DNA from: Heterohyrax brucei
Lineage: Eukaryota > Chordata > Mammalia > Hyracoidea > Procaviidae
DNA: 64,000 nt
NCBI GenBank assembly: GCA_028571685.1
Contig: CM053162.1
Location: 73,458,351-73,522,350, forward strand
Direction: 5' to 3'
Part shown: piece after piece, positions 1 through 10,237 of the stretch
Numbering within the stretch: the first letter of the stretch is position 1
How the letters are laid out: every line of letters starts with the position of its first letter
Position numbers and translations under genes: made by a program
The notes under the pieces: generated by a model
What the model was told of the DNA's origin: nothing
Database searches by the model: none
What the model saw: only the letters and a program-made list of their open reading frames with translations

Positions 1-1110
1 AGCAAAACATGGAAAGTGTGAGTAGCAAAGGTGTAGCTTATAAATAAAAGGAGCTGACCTAATTCAAAATAGAAGGAAATAAAAAAGGAACAGGAAATCG
101 TTGTAAGTAGTAAAATTAAGATGACAAAAATAAATCCAAATATGTGCAAGAAATACCAAAGCTCGTTAAGAAAATTCTAATTTTGTTATTAAACAATATG
201 CCCAAACTAAGATTACATAAATGAGTTTGAAAATGAATGGAGCAGAAATGACAGTAGTGTACGAGGCAAATAGAGTTTCAGTTGAAGAGGGTTCAGTGGG
301 AAAAAGAGGTATTTTGTATTCATATTAGTGTTAACACGTCAAGAAGACAATCGGCTCTGTTATAGGGACATGGGAGCGTCAGTATTTATAAACCAAACCC
401 TTAAACTTTTCCACTCGAGAGGCTTATCTCTGGCATCACAGCATTTCATAACTTGAGAGGCGCCTGTCAGGTGTGTCTCAGGAGACTGAGTGGCGATACT
501 TGTTTTAACATTGATTATGTTGAGCCTTCAAGAAATAACAGTGCAGGTCAGACTGCATCTTTAGTGTTAGTTTGAACCTGACAGTCACAGCAATAGGAAT
601 ATTACTTTCCAAGTTTTCGAGCCCTATAAATATGGATCTGACTAAATGGAAAGCTGCATGCTGTTCTACAGTGGGTGAGGAAAGATTGCAAGGTCTGCTC
701 TGACCCAAGTAAGCCTGGCACTAGATGTCGAACCACAGATTATTATGATATGTGCCCTGGCCAACCGAGGGTGCACCTCGGCGATTTTTTTTTAAAATAC
801 CATACAAAAAACAATTACAAGTGGAATATTTCAAAGATTTTGTTTTGTAAGATGTATAAATGTATAAAATGTGAAAATATATTATTCATATACATTTATT
901 TGAGTATGAAATCATTTTAAAGTAGCTGTAGAAACTTGCCTAGTATATGCAAAACTGTCTTGAGTTGCTGGTTTGCCTGAGTGAAAAAGTACTGAAGTGC
1001 AATTATCTTAAGAAGGTAGACTGGTAGCGCACTGTATCTTCATGGAAGAATTCAGCACACCACTGCCAGGAATTAGGAGATGAAACAGAGAGCAAATGAC
1101 AGAATTACAC
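1..1110. other. EXOC6B intron, no recognised feature
   Basis: AT-rich sequence with many short in-frame stops in all frames. I see no exon, RNA gene or nameable repeat. The interval 1434-1865 between the RTE fragment and the first exon is likewise featureless apart from the pyrimidine-rich acceptor tract. Confidence 0.6.
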
Positions 1111-1160
1111 ATAAAAAGCCAAGTGCCGCTGAGTTGGATCTGACTCTTGGGGACCCTGAA
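1111..1160 (-). repeat. AfroSINE fragment, antisense
   Basis: Contains a diverged form of the antisense AfroSINE start: gccgctgagttggatctgac, then tcttggggaccctga, corresponding to ctgccatcgagtcggttccgac and catagcgaccct. Only about 50 bp remain. Confidence 0.55.
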
Positions 1161-1212
1161 ATTACATATAAGAGAATTTAAATAGCAAACTCCATGTACT
1201 TGATTGATAGAT

Positions 1213-1433
1213 ATCAGTCCCTGGAGAAGGACATCATGCTCGGTAGAGTGGAGGGTCAGTGAAAAAGAGGACGACCCTCGACGAGATGGATTGATACGGT
1301 GACCACAACAATGGGCTTAAGCATACAAACGATTGTGGATATGGCGCAAGGCTGGGCCGTGTTTTGTTCTGTTGCACACAGGGTTGCTATGAGTTGGAAC
1401 TGACTCAGTGGCACCTAACAACAACAACAGCAA
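1213..1433 (+). mobile_element. RTE LINE 3' end with AAC-repeat tail
   Basis: The text runs from cagtccctggagaaggacat through gatggattgatacggtgacc to gcacacagggttgctatgag and the tail cacctaacaacaacaacagc. This is the 3' end of the afrotherian RTE element, related to ruminant BovB. Its last 60 bases closely resemble the end of AfroSINE, as expected if the SINE borrows the RTE machinery. The copy is strongly 5'-truncated. Confidence 0.85.
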
Positions 1434-1865
1434 TTTCATTCTTCACCTATTTGTTTTATTTTGTTAGTATTTTCCTAGCTTCGTAACTTACTACTTTTAT
1501 TTTTTCATTCTTGAGAGTTTTCTGATATTTGCATATGATGATACAGAATTTATATTGAAAATGGCTTTACTCATACCTCAGGTTTTGTTATTTATTTAAA
1601 AATGAACTGCAGTATGAATTTTAGCTTCTTTAACTGAAGAGATTTTTTAGAAGTGTTTTTTTTTTTTATTTTTAATTTCCAAGTATGAAAATGTAGGTTA
1701 CGGTACATCAAGCTGTTTCTACCTCAAGAGTTTCTCTGACTGAATCTCGTTTTACTTTATACCGAGAAACAAAGGGTGAAGCATTAGGTAATGAAATAGA
1801 TCAACGTGTAGTTTTGTTTTTAATCATTAATATGTGTTTTCTCCTTTGTGCTTTCTGTTCTTCAG

Positions 1866-1937
1866 TCGTACTGCTCTGACCCGAACCTGGTGTTAGATTT
1901 GAAGACCCTGATTGTGCTCTTTGCTGACACACTTCAG
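1866..1937 (+). CDS. EXOC6B: EXOC6B internal coding exon (first of seven in window)
   Basis: This exon encodes 24 residues beginning SYCSDPNLVLDLKTL and ending FADTLQ. The preceding bases are a pyrimidine-rich tract ending ttcttcag, and the donor is cag|gtaggt. It starts and ends in phase 0, so skipping it would keep the frame. EXOC6B is a vertebrate Sec15 paralogue, a subunit of the octameric exocyst that tethers Rab11-positive secretory vesicles at the plasma membrane. From memory of the family, this lies near the middle of the roughly 810-residue protein. The exon is too short to be called alone; it is supported by exact phase agreement with the next exon. The upstream exon is not visible in the 1865 bases before it. 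Confidence 0.88.
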
Positions 1938-2217
1938 GTAGGTGACCTCTGGGACATCCAGTCACCTGGGCATCTTCAGGGACAACCTCACCCCAGGAAG
2001 TGACCTTGTAGTCTTCAGTTGCGTTTCTTTGCTCACAGCTGGATATTTGTATTTCTTCACAGCATTTCCTGACGTTGGTGTTCTCCTAAATAGTTGTCAG
2101 CCACTTTTCCCCTCAGATCACGTTAGGTGATGGAATCACAAGCTGTTTTTCAAGCTGTTCTTCATTTCAATACAGTGCCTCAATGTCTTTGGAATTTCTT
2201 AATTCCTGTTTTGACGT

Positions 2218-2420
2218 AAAACCAAAAAAATGCTGTTGGTGTTGAGTAGGCTTTGACTGATGTGACCCTGTGTGGCAGAGTAGGATTGCCCTGTGGGGTT
2301 TCCCAGGCTGTGGTGTGCCGACTGACAGCCACACGTTTCTCCCAGAGAGTGGCTGATGGTTTTGAACTAGCAGCCTTCCGGTTAGCAGTTGCGTGTTTCA
2401 TCCACTGCACTACCACCCCT
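2218..2420 (-). repeat. AfroSINE, long form, antisense
   Basis: Antisense AfroSINE in intron 1938-2776. It contains tgtgaccctgtgtggcagag, gggtttcccaggctg, a longer central segment (cacgtttctcccagagagtg) absent from the short copies, and the tRNA-like head complement cactgcactaccacccc. Confidence 0.85.
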
Positions 2421-3500
2421 CCTTCTGCTGTGATGAGCCACTTATCATGTCCAAGAAAAGGGCATCAGCAGTGGGAGAGGCGGCAGCATTTTTGCTTTGT
2501 TTCCTACCTTCTGAAGCACTGTCGGGAAACAACTGGCAGCACGCCCGGTGGGCGCTGATTTTAGTTTGTGTCTCCGTCTTTTCTTTGGTCTTCCTGGATA
2601 AACATTTTGGCATTTTGGTATCTCTTTTAATTTTTGAGATAAAGATTAGATATTAGGTTGATTCTACCCTCATGGTCATCTTAAAATTGTTGGCCGAAGA
2701 GCAGAATTCTCTCTGAGAACTAACCTTCCTTGGGTTGCTAAAAAAAAAAGCCTTAATACATTAATATTTTTTTTAGGTGTATGGTTTTCCTGTAAATCAG
2801 CTTTTTGACATGCTGTTAGAAATCAGAGACCAGTACAGTGAAACTCTGCTGAAGAAGTGGGCAGGTATTTTCAGGTGAGAAATTGTGTAGAGTCTCGTGT
2901 GTGTGTATGCTTATGTGTGTGTACATGCAATGTTCATGCATAAGGCTTTTGAGCTGTAATAAGCAAAAACTATGTGTAATGTATATATTCTGGCTTCTCC
3001 AGGTTAGGATCCAGAATTCCATTAAGTGTCAGGAACATTTAAAATAAAGCTCCAGGCTAGCCAGTCTCCATGTCTTTGTGTCTGTGATGTTAGGGAGCCC
3101 CCAGACCCAAGCCCTCTGACTCATGCGACCCTGACCATCTCGTGTCTTCTCATTCTGACACTCGGGTTTCTCACTGAGGATCAGCCTCATCCATGGCTGT
3201 CCTATAGGGTAGTGGCTTTTCAGTCCTGACAAAGAACAGACACTTGTTTTGAACCTTCTTTCAGGGCCCCTTGTATGGTGCCCTCAGAGAAGGGGCTTTT
3301 GAACATCCAGCGTGTGAAGTGTATTGTGTACGCAGTTGTCAGAACTTGTATATATATAATAAGGGTGTTCTTTTACCTCCCGCACACAAATATCCCCTTG
3401 TGGTGTGTGTGTGTGGCCCACGTTCCACACCAATTCCTTGTAATTGCTTTTCCTTGTAAATTGGTGCTTCTCCACCTCAAAAGAATTCCCTGAGTATTGC
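2421..3500. other. Intronic DNA around the second exon, no recognised repeat
   Basis: Outside the exon at 2777-2874 I see only a short TG-rich run near 2899-2925 and otherwise ordinary intronic sequence. The weak phrase ctgtcctatagggtag at 3199 is reminiscent of AfroSINE but the flanks do not support a copy. Confidence 0.5.
2777..2874 (+). CDS. EXOC6B: EXOC6B internal coding exon (second)
   Basis: This 98-nt exon runs from phase 0 to phase 2. It encodes VYGFPVNQLFDMLLEIRDQ followed by YSETLLKKWAGIF and the first two bases of an Arg codon. The acceptor follows a run of nine T then ag, and the donor is cag|gtgaga. The intron before it is 839 bp. The peptide is the conserved helical segment of Sec15 proteins leading into the C-terminal domain. 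The split Arg codon is completed exactly by the first base of the next exon, which fixes both boundaries. Confidence 0.93.
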
Positions 3501-3910
3501 GAGGCCACGGTCCCTCGTCAGCGCACCTTACTGTGGGGCCACGGCCCCCCGCCAGTGCACCTCATTGCAGGGCCACGGCCCCCCTACCAGCACACCTCAC
3601 TGCGGGGCCTCGGCCGCCCCAGCACACCTCACTGCAGGGCCACGGCCCCCCTGCCAGCACACCTCACTGCGGGGCCATGGCCCCCCTGCCAGCACACCTC
3701 ACTGCGAGGCCACGGCCCCTCATCAGCACACCTCACTGCAAGGTCAGCCCCCAATCAGCACACCTCACTGCGAGGCCACAGTGCCCTGCCAGTGCACCTC
3801 ACTGTGAGGCCACGGCCCCTCATCAGCACACCTCACTGCAGGGCCACGGCCCCCCTGCCAGCACACCTCACTGCGGGGCCATGGCCCCCTGTCAGTGCAC
3901 CCTGGCTGTT
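3501..3910 (+). repeat. 35-bp GC-rich minisatellite, about 12 units
   Basis: Tandem units of about 35 bp with the core ggccacggcccccctgccag followed by cacacctcactgcgg. I count eleven to twelve units with point changes and a few short ones. Because 35 is not a multiple of 3 and the unit lacks stop codons, all three forward frames stay open across it. This produces long Pro/His/Thr-rich frames that are not genes. It lies inside the 1.8-kb intron between the second and third EXOC6B exons. Confidence 0.95.
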
Positions 3911-4677
3911 GAATGTTACCGTGTCACCACCTCACGCTGCCCCTTCAGTCTTTCTCGTCACGGTGTGCAAGCCCCCTGCCGACCTTTTGTTCCACCCGCT
4001 CGTTTGTGGATTCGTATTGTTGCCTGCGTTTGTAAAGTGCTGGTTTGCTTTTATCCAGAGGGGGGTAGCTGTACAGGAAGCTTAGCAGATGCCGATGTGA
4101 CACATTCCTGGCTGTGGTTGCTGCTGCTCTGACGCCCTCAGTGACCTTCGATTCCAACACTCCCAGGCCCTCTCTGCTGTCAGAAAACTCCCAGTCCAGT
4201 TAGGGAGAACATCTGGATGAAAAAATTCACAATTCATAGAAAGCAGTAGAGAAAGAAATGCAGATAAACATAAATTTTATTGATTACAGAAATCGTTAGC
4301 ACAAGATTAAGGAACATAATCAGATTTATTTTTTTAAAACCTTCTCCAGAGCACACATGTCTTCTGTTGTCTGTCTTTTGCTTGCCTCAAGGCATCTGCA
4401 GATTGTGCTGCTCAGAAATTTCTGTCCCTGTGTGAATTTCAAGTACCAGGAGACTGTCCTGATGATCTGCGGCACTGGTTTCAGATTGTCATTGTCTTCC
4501 TCTCTCCTTTTGAAGACAGTTGTGCGTAAAACGCAGTAGCTGTTTTCCTAGAGGGACTAGAAGAGGGGCCGGGAATGTTAATGTTTGGTTGGGGCATGTG
4601 TACAACCAATGGATTTCATCTGACAGTTACATGTGGTTTGTCACTGTGATCACCTCCATCTCCTCCTTTCGTTCTAG
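3911..4677. other. Intron, no recognised feature
   Basis: Ordinary intronic sequence between the minisatellite and the third exon; no repeat I can name and no coding signal beyond chance frames. Confidence 0.5.
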
Positions 4678-4783
4678 AAATATTCTGGATTCTGACAACT
4701 ATAGTCCTATACCTGTGACAAGTGAAGAGCTGTATAAAAAGGTGGTGGGGCAATTCCCATTCCAAGATACAGAGCTGGAAAAG
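4678..4783 (+). CDS. EXOC6B: EXOC6B internal coding exon (third)
   Basis: This 106-nt exon runs from phase 2 to phase 0. It completes Arg and continues NILDSDNYSPIPVTSEE, then LYKKVVGQFPFQDTELEK. The acceptor is gttctag and the donor aag|gtaagc. The wording DSDNYSPIPVTSEE matches EXOC6B rather than its paralogue EXOC6, which as I recall has DEDNYSPIPIVNEEEY here. It sits 1.8 kb after the previous exon, and the intron between them contains the 35-bp minisatellite at 3501-3910. Confidence 0.95.
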
Positions 4784-5705
4784 GTAAGCCGGACTTCAGA
4801 ATAGACTTTTCTGGCCGTTGGGCGTCTCTGACGAGCTCTTATTGGCTCTGTCTCCTCAAAGGCATTGCCCCGGTTCAGTGGGCAGGAGCTCGGGAACCTC
4901 TTCACGAGACTCTGGCTTAGAAGACAAGTTCCTGACTTGGGAACAAGTAGATGGCTTCGGGGCTCTGTCACCTCAGAAGAGTCTGAAGGCTTCCTTGGGG
5001 CTTCCCCATTTGTTTTGCACTTTGAGATACTTACTTTTATTACTCTCTTAAGACATTTTCTCTCAAAAATATGTAGTAAAATTGACTGTTTGTGGTACTG
5101 TTGGTTCTCACAGTGCCTTGACCTGGGCGCCCGCTAGCACCGTGATGACTCACAGCGGGTCCACTGGGAGTTCCGGGGTCGTGTCGCTGGGTGACCATCC
5201 TCCCCGGGCCCCGTGTTCTGGGAAGCAGGGACCCAGGCCCTGCTGATGTACGTGCTGTCTTGTCTGGAACGCTGCCCTGAATGGCCTCATGCAGTGTGTC
5301 ACCTGTGGGGACTCACTTCTTTCATTCAGCTCCCTGCCTGTGTTTCAGCCACGTTGTGATTGTGTCTCCAATGTTGACTCTTGTGGAGGATCTTTGAGTT
5401 GTCATTTTATTTAAGTTTATGTCTTATTTCTTTTATGGTCGGGCAAGTTGGAGACACTGTTTTCAGTTGGAGGTTTTAAGCAGGTAGTTCACAGCGTGAG
5501 CAAGTTTCTGTTGCGTTTTAGTTAACTTGTGAGCAGGCTTGCTGTGGGGTGGGATCTCTGGTGGTGGGTTTTGATTTTCAGAGTATGTGGCCTTTTGACC
5601 TGATTTTTTAACTGAATTAACTTATGAATAAGTAGGATCTCTGTGAGTCAAGATCTGTGGCGATAGGTGTTGACTTTCAGATTTCTCTAATTCTTGTATT
5701 TACAG
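4784..5705. other. Intron, no recognised feature
   Basis: 922-bp intron between the third and fourth exons. Near the 3' end a partially repeated phrase (ggatctctgg..ttgattttcag and ggatctctgtg..ttgactttcag) occurs at about 5549 and 5635, so decoy acceptor-like tttcag motifs are present before the true tacagcag site. Confidence 0.5.
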
Positions 5706-5815
5706 CAGCCATTTCCGAAAAAGTTTCCTTTCTCTGAATTTGTGCCAAAAGTTTACAACCAAATTAAAGAATTTATCTACGCCTGTCTAAAATTTTCGGA
5801 AGACCTTCACCTAAG
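5706..5815 (+). CDS. EXOC6B: EXOC6B internal coding exon (fourth), NAGNAG acceptor
   Basis: This 110-nt exon runs from phase 0 to phase 2. It encodes QPFPKKFPFSEFVPKVYNQ, then IKEFIYACLKFSEDLHL and two bases of Ser. The donor is aag|gtatag. The acceptor reads tacagcag, a tandem NAGNAG site: using the first AG keeps the leading Gln, while using the second (exon start 5709) would drop that one residue and keep the frame. I placed the start at 5706 because the family has Gln here as I recall it. FSEFVPKVYNQIKEFIYACLK is diagnostic of EXOC6B over EXOC6. Confidence 0.95.
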
Positions 5816-6268
5816 GTATAGTATGAAAGAGTGGGGATGCAAGCAGTGCTGACACGTGGCTCTGTGGTACGGAGGTGCTGTGGAAACCTCTGAATGTCCC
5901 CGTGCTCCGGTTTTGCATGTGTTTGCCCTTCATGGCACGGCATGGCTGTGCTTCTGCAGGTGTGGGCTGAGGGCAGGTGGGAAACTCGAGAGTACTCCTG
6001 TGTGTGTGCCTCTGTGTTTATGTTAGCTGTCTTCTTGACCGTTTTCTTCTGCACTTGCTTTTTGGTACTTTTCTTAGTGACAACTCACTATTACTTACAC
6101 TAGTTGGAACCTTCTACTGGAAGGTAAAATCGTATGAGAACATCTGTCCTGCTAGTGCTCTCTGGACTTGTTCAAGGCGTTCGTATCTCCTGCTGCTGAA
6201 GAGTCGTTCAATGAACATAAAACGAGCATATCACGTGTCAGATGCCTCCTGCTGACAGAGGACAGGGC

Positions 6269-6368
6269 AGTATAGACAGTTCATTGCTCTCGGGTGGCCT
6301 GGGGATGGTGTGTGCAGTGTGTAGACAGTTCTCTGCCCTCAGGTGGCCTGGGGATGGTGTGCGCAGTG
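6269..6368 (+). repeat. Two-unit tandem duplication of about 50 bp
   Basis: Two units share tagacagttc, then ggtggcctggggatggtgtg, then gcagtgtg, with a few substitutions between them. It lies in the 2.8-kb intron after the fourth exon. Confidence 0.85.
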
Positions 6369-7264
6369 TGCTGGACTTCTTGGGTCAGTGCTTTGTGATC
6401 TTTCATCAGCTTTGGAAGTGTCTTTATCAAGGGCTCCTTGAATATTTCTTCTGTTTTGTTCTCTTTTCTGAGGCTCCTGGCTGCCTCACAGATTGTTCTG
6501 CTCTCATCACTGGTTGAGCGAGCTGAGTCTGAGACTGGTTAATGAGTGTTCAGTGACTACAATTTCAAGCACCATGGTGGCCGTCTCTGCCGGCCTGGGG
6601 GCCAGGCCTGAAACACCAGACCTTTAGTGCAGGGGCTTGTCTCTCTGGACATAACAGGATTTGAGCTGGACTAGGTCTCAGCATTACTTCGTTCTTTCTC
6701 CCCTTTGGATTCATCTGCAGTAGAGGTGTGGGACCTGAGCCTCTCACAGTTTTCAGAGCTCTCTCTGGTTTCTTGCACTGGTGCCCCCATTGCTGATGGG
6801 ATAGAATTCTGTGTAGGGAGAGACTTGCTGGGTTAGCACGTTTCTTTTGGCTGGGGGCTTTTCTGGCCAGAGGCCGAGCTGTCAGGCCGCTCCATGCTGC
6901 GAGAGCTCTGCCTGGGTTCATTTTATCCCGTGAAGCCTTTCAACCTGTGCTTTGCTTGGGCCTTTACCCCTCTGTGCCCAGGCTGGTCACAGCTGGCCTC
7001 GGCTCTTTGTCACCTTTGATGATCTTGTGCCATCGTGGGAGTTACTGCTCTTGAGTGGTGTTAAAGAAAAGTACAACTTTTGTTTCATACCTTGGTTTTG
7101 GTTGTTGGGGGGAAAGTGGTGACATTTCTTCTGGTCTTCTCCGTCACCAGCAACAGGGAGGCTCCTGGTAGACCCTCTGAAACCACAGTGGAGATGAGTG
7201 CAGGGAGTAAAAGCGGGGTCCCAGGAGAGGGCTTGTGACATCAGGGCCTCTGAATGATTTGGGT
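6369..7264. other. Intron, no recognised feature
   Basis: Moderately GC-rich intronic sequence with no repeat or coding signal I can support. The flanking 5816-6268 is the same. Confidence 0.45.
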
Positions 7265-7660
7265 TAGCTTCTTTTTCCTTTCAGTTTTATTTAAGCGGTA
7301 AAACACATATGTAACAAGGAAACAGTCCTTTAAAGCATTTTCCAGTGTACAGGTGATGATGTTGGCGGCGTGTCCTGCGTCTTGCCATCCTCACTGTCAC
7401 CTCTGCTCACAGTTGTGACCCGACTCCAGAGAGAGACTCAGGACTTCGTCACTGGCCCCCTCCCTAGCCCTGGTAGCTGCTAACATGTTCTTTTCCTGTT
7501 TGTTTGCCTCTTCTAGATGTTTTGCACTCAGGGGCTGATGCAGTGTTTGTCCTTTTGTGTCTGGCTTATTTCTCTCAGCTCAGTGTTTTTCGGGTTCATC
7601 CATGTGTAGTATGTGTGAGAACTGCTTTTCTCTCGAGGACTGACTCGTAGTCCCTTGGGT
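7265..7660 (-). mobile_element. Old L1 (L1M-type) 3' fragment, antisense
   Basis: Text such as gcggtaaaacacatatgtaa, the run ctccagag, ccctccctagccc, and then gtgtctggcttatttctctc and gggttcatccatgtgta is the antisense of old mammalian L1 3' sequence (ORF2 end and 3' UTR). It is strongly diverged, consistent with an insertion older than Afrotheria. Confidence 0.75.
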
Positions 7661-8297
7661 GGGCAGAGCCGTTGGTGGGTGCACGGATGGTTTCTGCCTC
7701 TGGGTGCTGGTTGATCGGGCAGCAGCGAGTGCTGGTTTGCCTGGACCAGGTGTCAGCAGGTGACACCACAGTGGTGCTCGGTGACCATGAGTCTGACCGA
7801 GAGGGCAGGGACCGTGGCGGCTGGTTCCTCCTGCTCGTCTTGCTCTTTTAGCAAAGACAGTCCCTAGCGTGGGGTGAGTGTTGTGTGTATTTGTTGAATG
7901 AAGCGATTTCAAGTCAATAAAAATTGAGAAAAGGTGGTTGTGGGGGAGGTGGTGGTGGTCAGTCCAATGTCTTTGTTTGGAGGTCCCTGTAAAACTACTG
8001 TGACATTTCGTTTTTCCCACTATTTATACTCTGTAGTTTTGTTTCTAGTAGTTGTTCTCTTTTCTAAGTAGCATGATAATATAGCTAAAATTTTAATATT
8101 TTTAATCCGATTGTCCGAAGCTTGTGCTTGTCTTCTGTAGAAAGCAAAATCAAAGAGATACGATTGCTGACTGCTGTCTGCAGGTGATGTGCCACTGACC
8201 CAGAACTCTTCACAGACCTTTCTGGGGAAGTCCTGCTGGCGCACGGGCGCAGCTGGAAGGCAGCACAGCACAGCGGTGTGCGCCGTGGGCTTTCTGG
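7661..8297. other. Intron, no recognised feature
   Basis: Intronic sequence between the L1M piece and the MIR. I see no coding signal or nameable repeat. Confidence 0.45.
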
Positions 8298-8500
8298 GGA
8301 GACTGCCTGGGATAAAATTCTTGTCTTGCTCTGGTCTTCCTGTGGGACCTTGAGAAGGTTCCGTCTCCGTTCCTCTGTTTTCTCATCTGGGAGGTGGGAT
8401 AATAATAAAACCTATGTCTTGGGTTTATTGGGAAGATCAAATGAGTTTAACACATTAAAGTACTTAGAGAAATTCCTGACCCGTGATAGGTGTTATTTAT
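8298..8500 (+). repeat. MIR SINE, sense
   Basis: Contains the MIR progression: gggaccttgagaaggttccg, then tctgttttctcatctgggag, gtgggataataataaaacct, and atcaaatgagtttaacacat. The match to MIR order is clear though diverged. It ends 116 bp before the fifth EXOC6B exon. Confidence 0.8.
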
Positions 8501-8615
8501 AGCAGCTGCTTTGCCCCTTTTCCTCTGCGTCCCCCCAGCATGATTATTACAGGTGCCTGTGTTTGCCAAAACCGTTCTGGTGCCTGGTGTGACTAACTGG
8601 ACATTTCCCTTCCAG

Positions 8616-8727
8616 TTCCACTGAAGTGGATGACATGATCCGTAAGTCCACGAACCTATTACTGACCAGGACTCTGAGCAGCTCCCTCCAGAATGCCATC
8701 AGGAGGAAGACCATCGGGCTCACTGAG
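8616..8727 (+). CDS. EXOC6B: EXOC6B internal coding exon (fifth)
   Basis: This 112-nt exon runs from phase 2 to phase 0. It completes Ser and continues STEVDDMIRKSTNLLLTRTL, then SSSLQNAIRRKTIGLTE. The acceptor is cccttccag and the donor gag|gtaaag. The STEVDDMIRKSTNLLLTRTL block is among the most conserved parts of vertebrate Sec15 proteins. The intron before it is 2.8 kb; the intron after it is 14.5 kb and holds most of the repeats of the first third of the window. Confidence 0.95.
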
Positions 8728-8823
8728 GTAAAGCCGAGGCGGTGCGTTAGCAGGTGGCCTGTGTTCTGGGCCCTGAGTGTCAGCTAGTTCTTTTTCCCAC
8801 GTAGTCCGTGTGCTCTTCCTAGA

Positions 8824-8960
8824 GAACCCAGTGGTGCGTCGGTTGAGACCTTTGGCTCCACCAGGGGCCCCTGAGGGTGCGGGGCAGTTCTGCTCTGTCC
8901 TTTAGGGTCGCGATGAGTCAGAACCCACTCAGTGGCGGCGAGTGTGGGTTTCTGGTTTGT
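8824..8960 (+). repeat. AfroSINE, sense
   Basis: Includes cccagtggtgcgtcggttga (tRNA-like head), ccaccaggggcccc, then gcagttctgctctgtccttt and agggtcgcgatgagtcagaa. It begins about 97 bp after the fifth exon. Confidence 0.88.
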
Positions 8961-9493
8961 GGCTGTCTCTCTCACGGACCCCTGGTGATGAAAGGGTAAA
9001 GTGACATCCCTTTGTTGCTTCTTCAGTCACTTTTGACAAATCTGTTACTTTTCTCTAAAGTGCCTCTTCTTTCTTCTCATGGTTTTCGTTAACTGGTTTT
9101 CTAGGATGGATTTGCATTACTTGCTGTAGACTAGATTTTAAAAAATTGATCAGAAACTATCGTGAACATCAGGCTCCTGCCCACATGTGTGGCAGTGCAA
9201 ATATGAGGTAGTCTGTGGAGCCACGTTTTGGAGGCACAAGTCGTCCATGCCGAGGAGCGTGGCACTCAGTCCTCCATCGGTGTCTTCGTCACCCCGTGCT
9301 GCTGCAGCAGAAACACCACCGGCGGGCGGCTTCCGCACCGAGAAGTTTCTTCTCTCGTGGTCCAGAAAGCTGCAAGCCTGACTTCAGGGGCCAGCTCTGC
9401 AGGGAGGTCCCTGTCAGGTGTCCTCTGCTGACTGCTCAGTCCAGGGTCCAGAGCGTGCAGTAGTGTCCTGGCTCTTGTTTCTTGGTGGTAACC

Positions 9494-9688
9494 CCAAACC
9501 AAACCGACGCGTAATGGCTCTATAGACAAAACTGCCTCACAGAGCTTCCAAGAAGTACCTGGCGGATCTGTACTACCAGCCTCTGGTCAGGGGACAGCAC
9601 GTAGCCACTTGGCCACCAGGGCTGGTGGCTCCATACTGCCAACCTCTGGTTAGCAGATGACACTTAGTCACCAGGCCACCAGGATTCC
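9494..9688 (-). repeat. AfroSINE, antisense, with duplicated head
   Basis: An antisense AfroSINE (aaaccaaaccgacg, then cagagcttccaagaag) in which the tRNA-like head occurs twice in tandem. The two copies of about 67 bp are ctaccagcctctggtcaggg..ttggccaccagg and ctgccaacctctggttagca..aggccaccagg. Confidence 0.8.
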
Positions 9689-9953
9689 TTCCTGGTGATT
9701 GGAGGCTGCCTGTCTCTGCTGATTTCTCTCTTTTGTACTTCAAAAGACCCCAGGCTAATCCTGTGGATTAAGTCCTGCCTCATTAAGTCAACTATTGATA
9801 TTTCAATCTCATTAACATGATAGAGACAGGATTTACAGCACATAGGAAAAAAATCGCGTCAGATAACAAAATAGCAGGCAGTCACACAGTCCTGGAAATC
9901 AGGGTGGCCAAGTTGCACGTATTTTGGGAGGATGCAGTTCAATCCATCACACT
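9689..9953 (-). mobile_element. MaLR-like LTR fragment, antisense
   Basis: Reads acgtattttgggaggatgca, then gttcaatccatcaca, the antisense of an LTR start of the form TGTGATGGATTGAA. The same kind of ending is seen at 22041. It is an old partial LTR adjoining the AfroSINE at 9688. Confidence 0.6.
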
Positions 9954-10042
9954 GTGACCAGAGTCAGGGTTTGGAGGTGACTGTACGTGAAGGGTGAGTG
10001 ATTCATTTTCAGCATAAGATCTGTTGGGCAGAGAGCCGGGTG

Positions 10043-10237
10043 GGTGCACTGAGGAAACACGAGACAGTACCCCGGAGTCAGCTTTACGAAGAGTGTGCTA
10101 AGGACACAGGAGAGAGGACCCCAGAGTTAGCTCTATGGGGGGTGCACTGAGGACACATGAGAGAGGACCACAGAGTCAGCTTTACAGGGGGTGCGCTGAG
10201 GACACGCGAGAGAGGACCCGAGAGTCAGCTTCAGGAT
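10043..10237 (+). repeat. 49-bp minisatellite, four units
   Basis: Four units of 48-50 bp, each with tgc(a/g)ctgaggacac, gagagaggacc, and agagtcagctt. Units start near 10046, 10096, 10143 and 10192. The 10238-10644 stretch after it has nothing I recognise. Confidence 0.9.

Noticed and set aside
3444-4132. Long forward reading frames rich in Pro, His and Thr
   Set aside because: They arise because a 35-bp minisatellite unit has no stop codons; all three frames are open and none has a start context, domain or splice support.
10043-10237. CRISPR-like regular repeats here and at 3501, 30129 and 51838
   Set aside because: Units are directly tandem without unique spacers, and the genome is mammalian.
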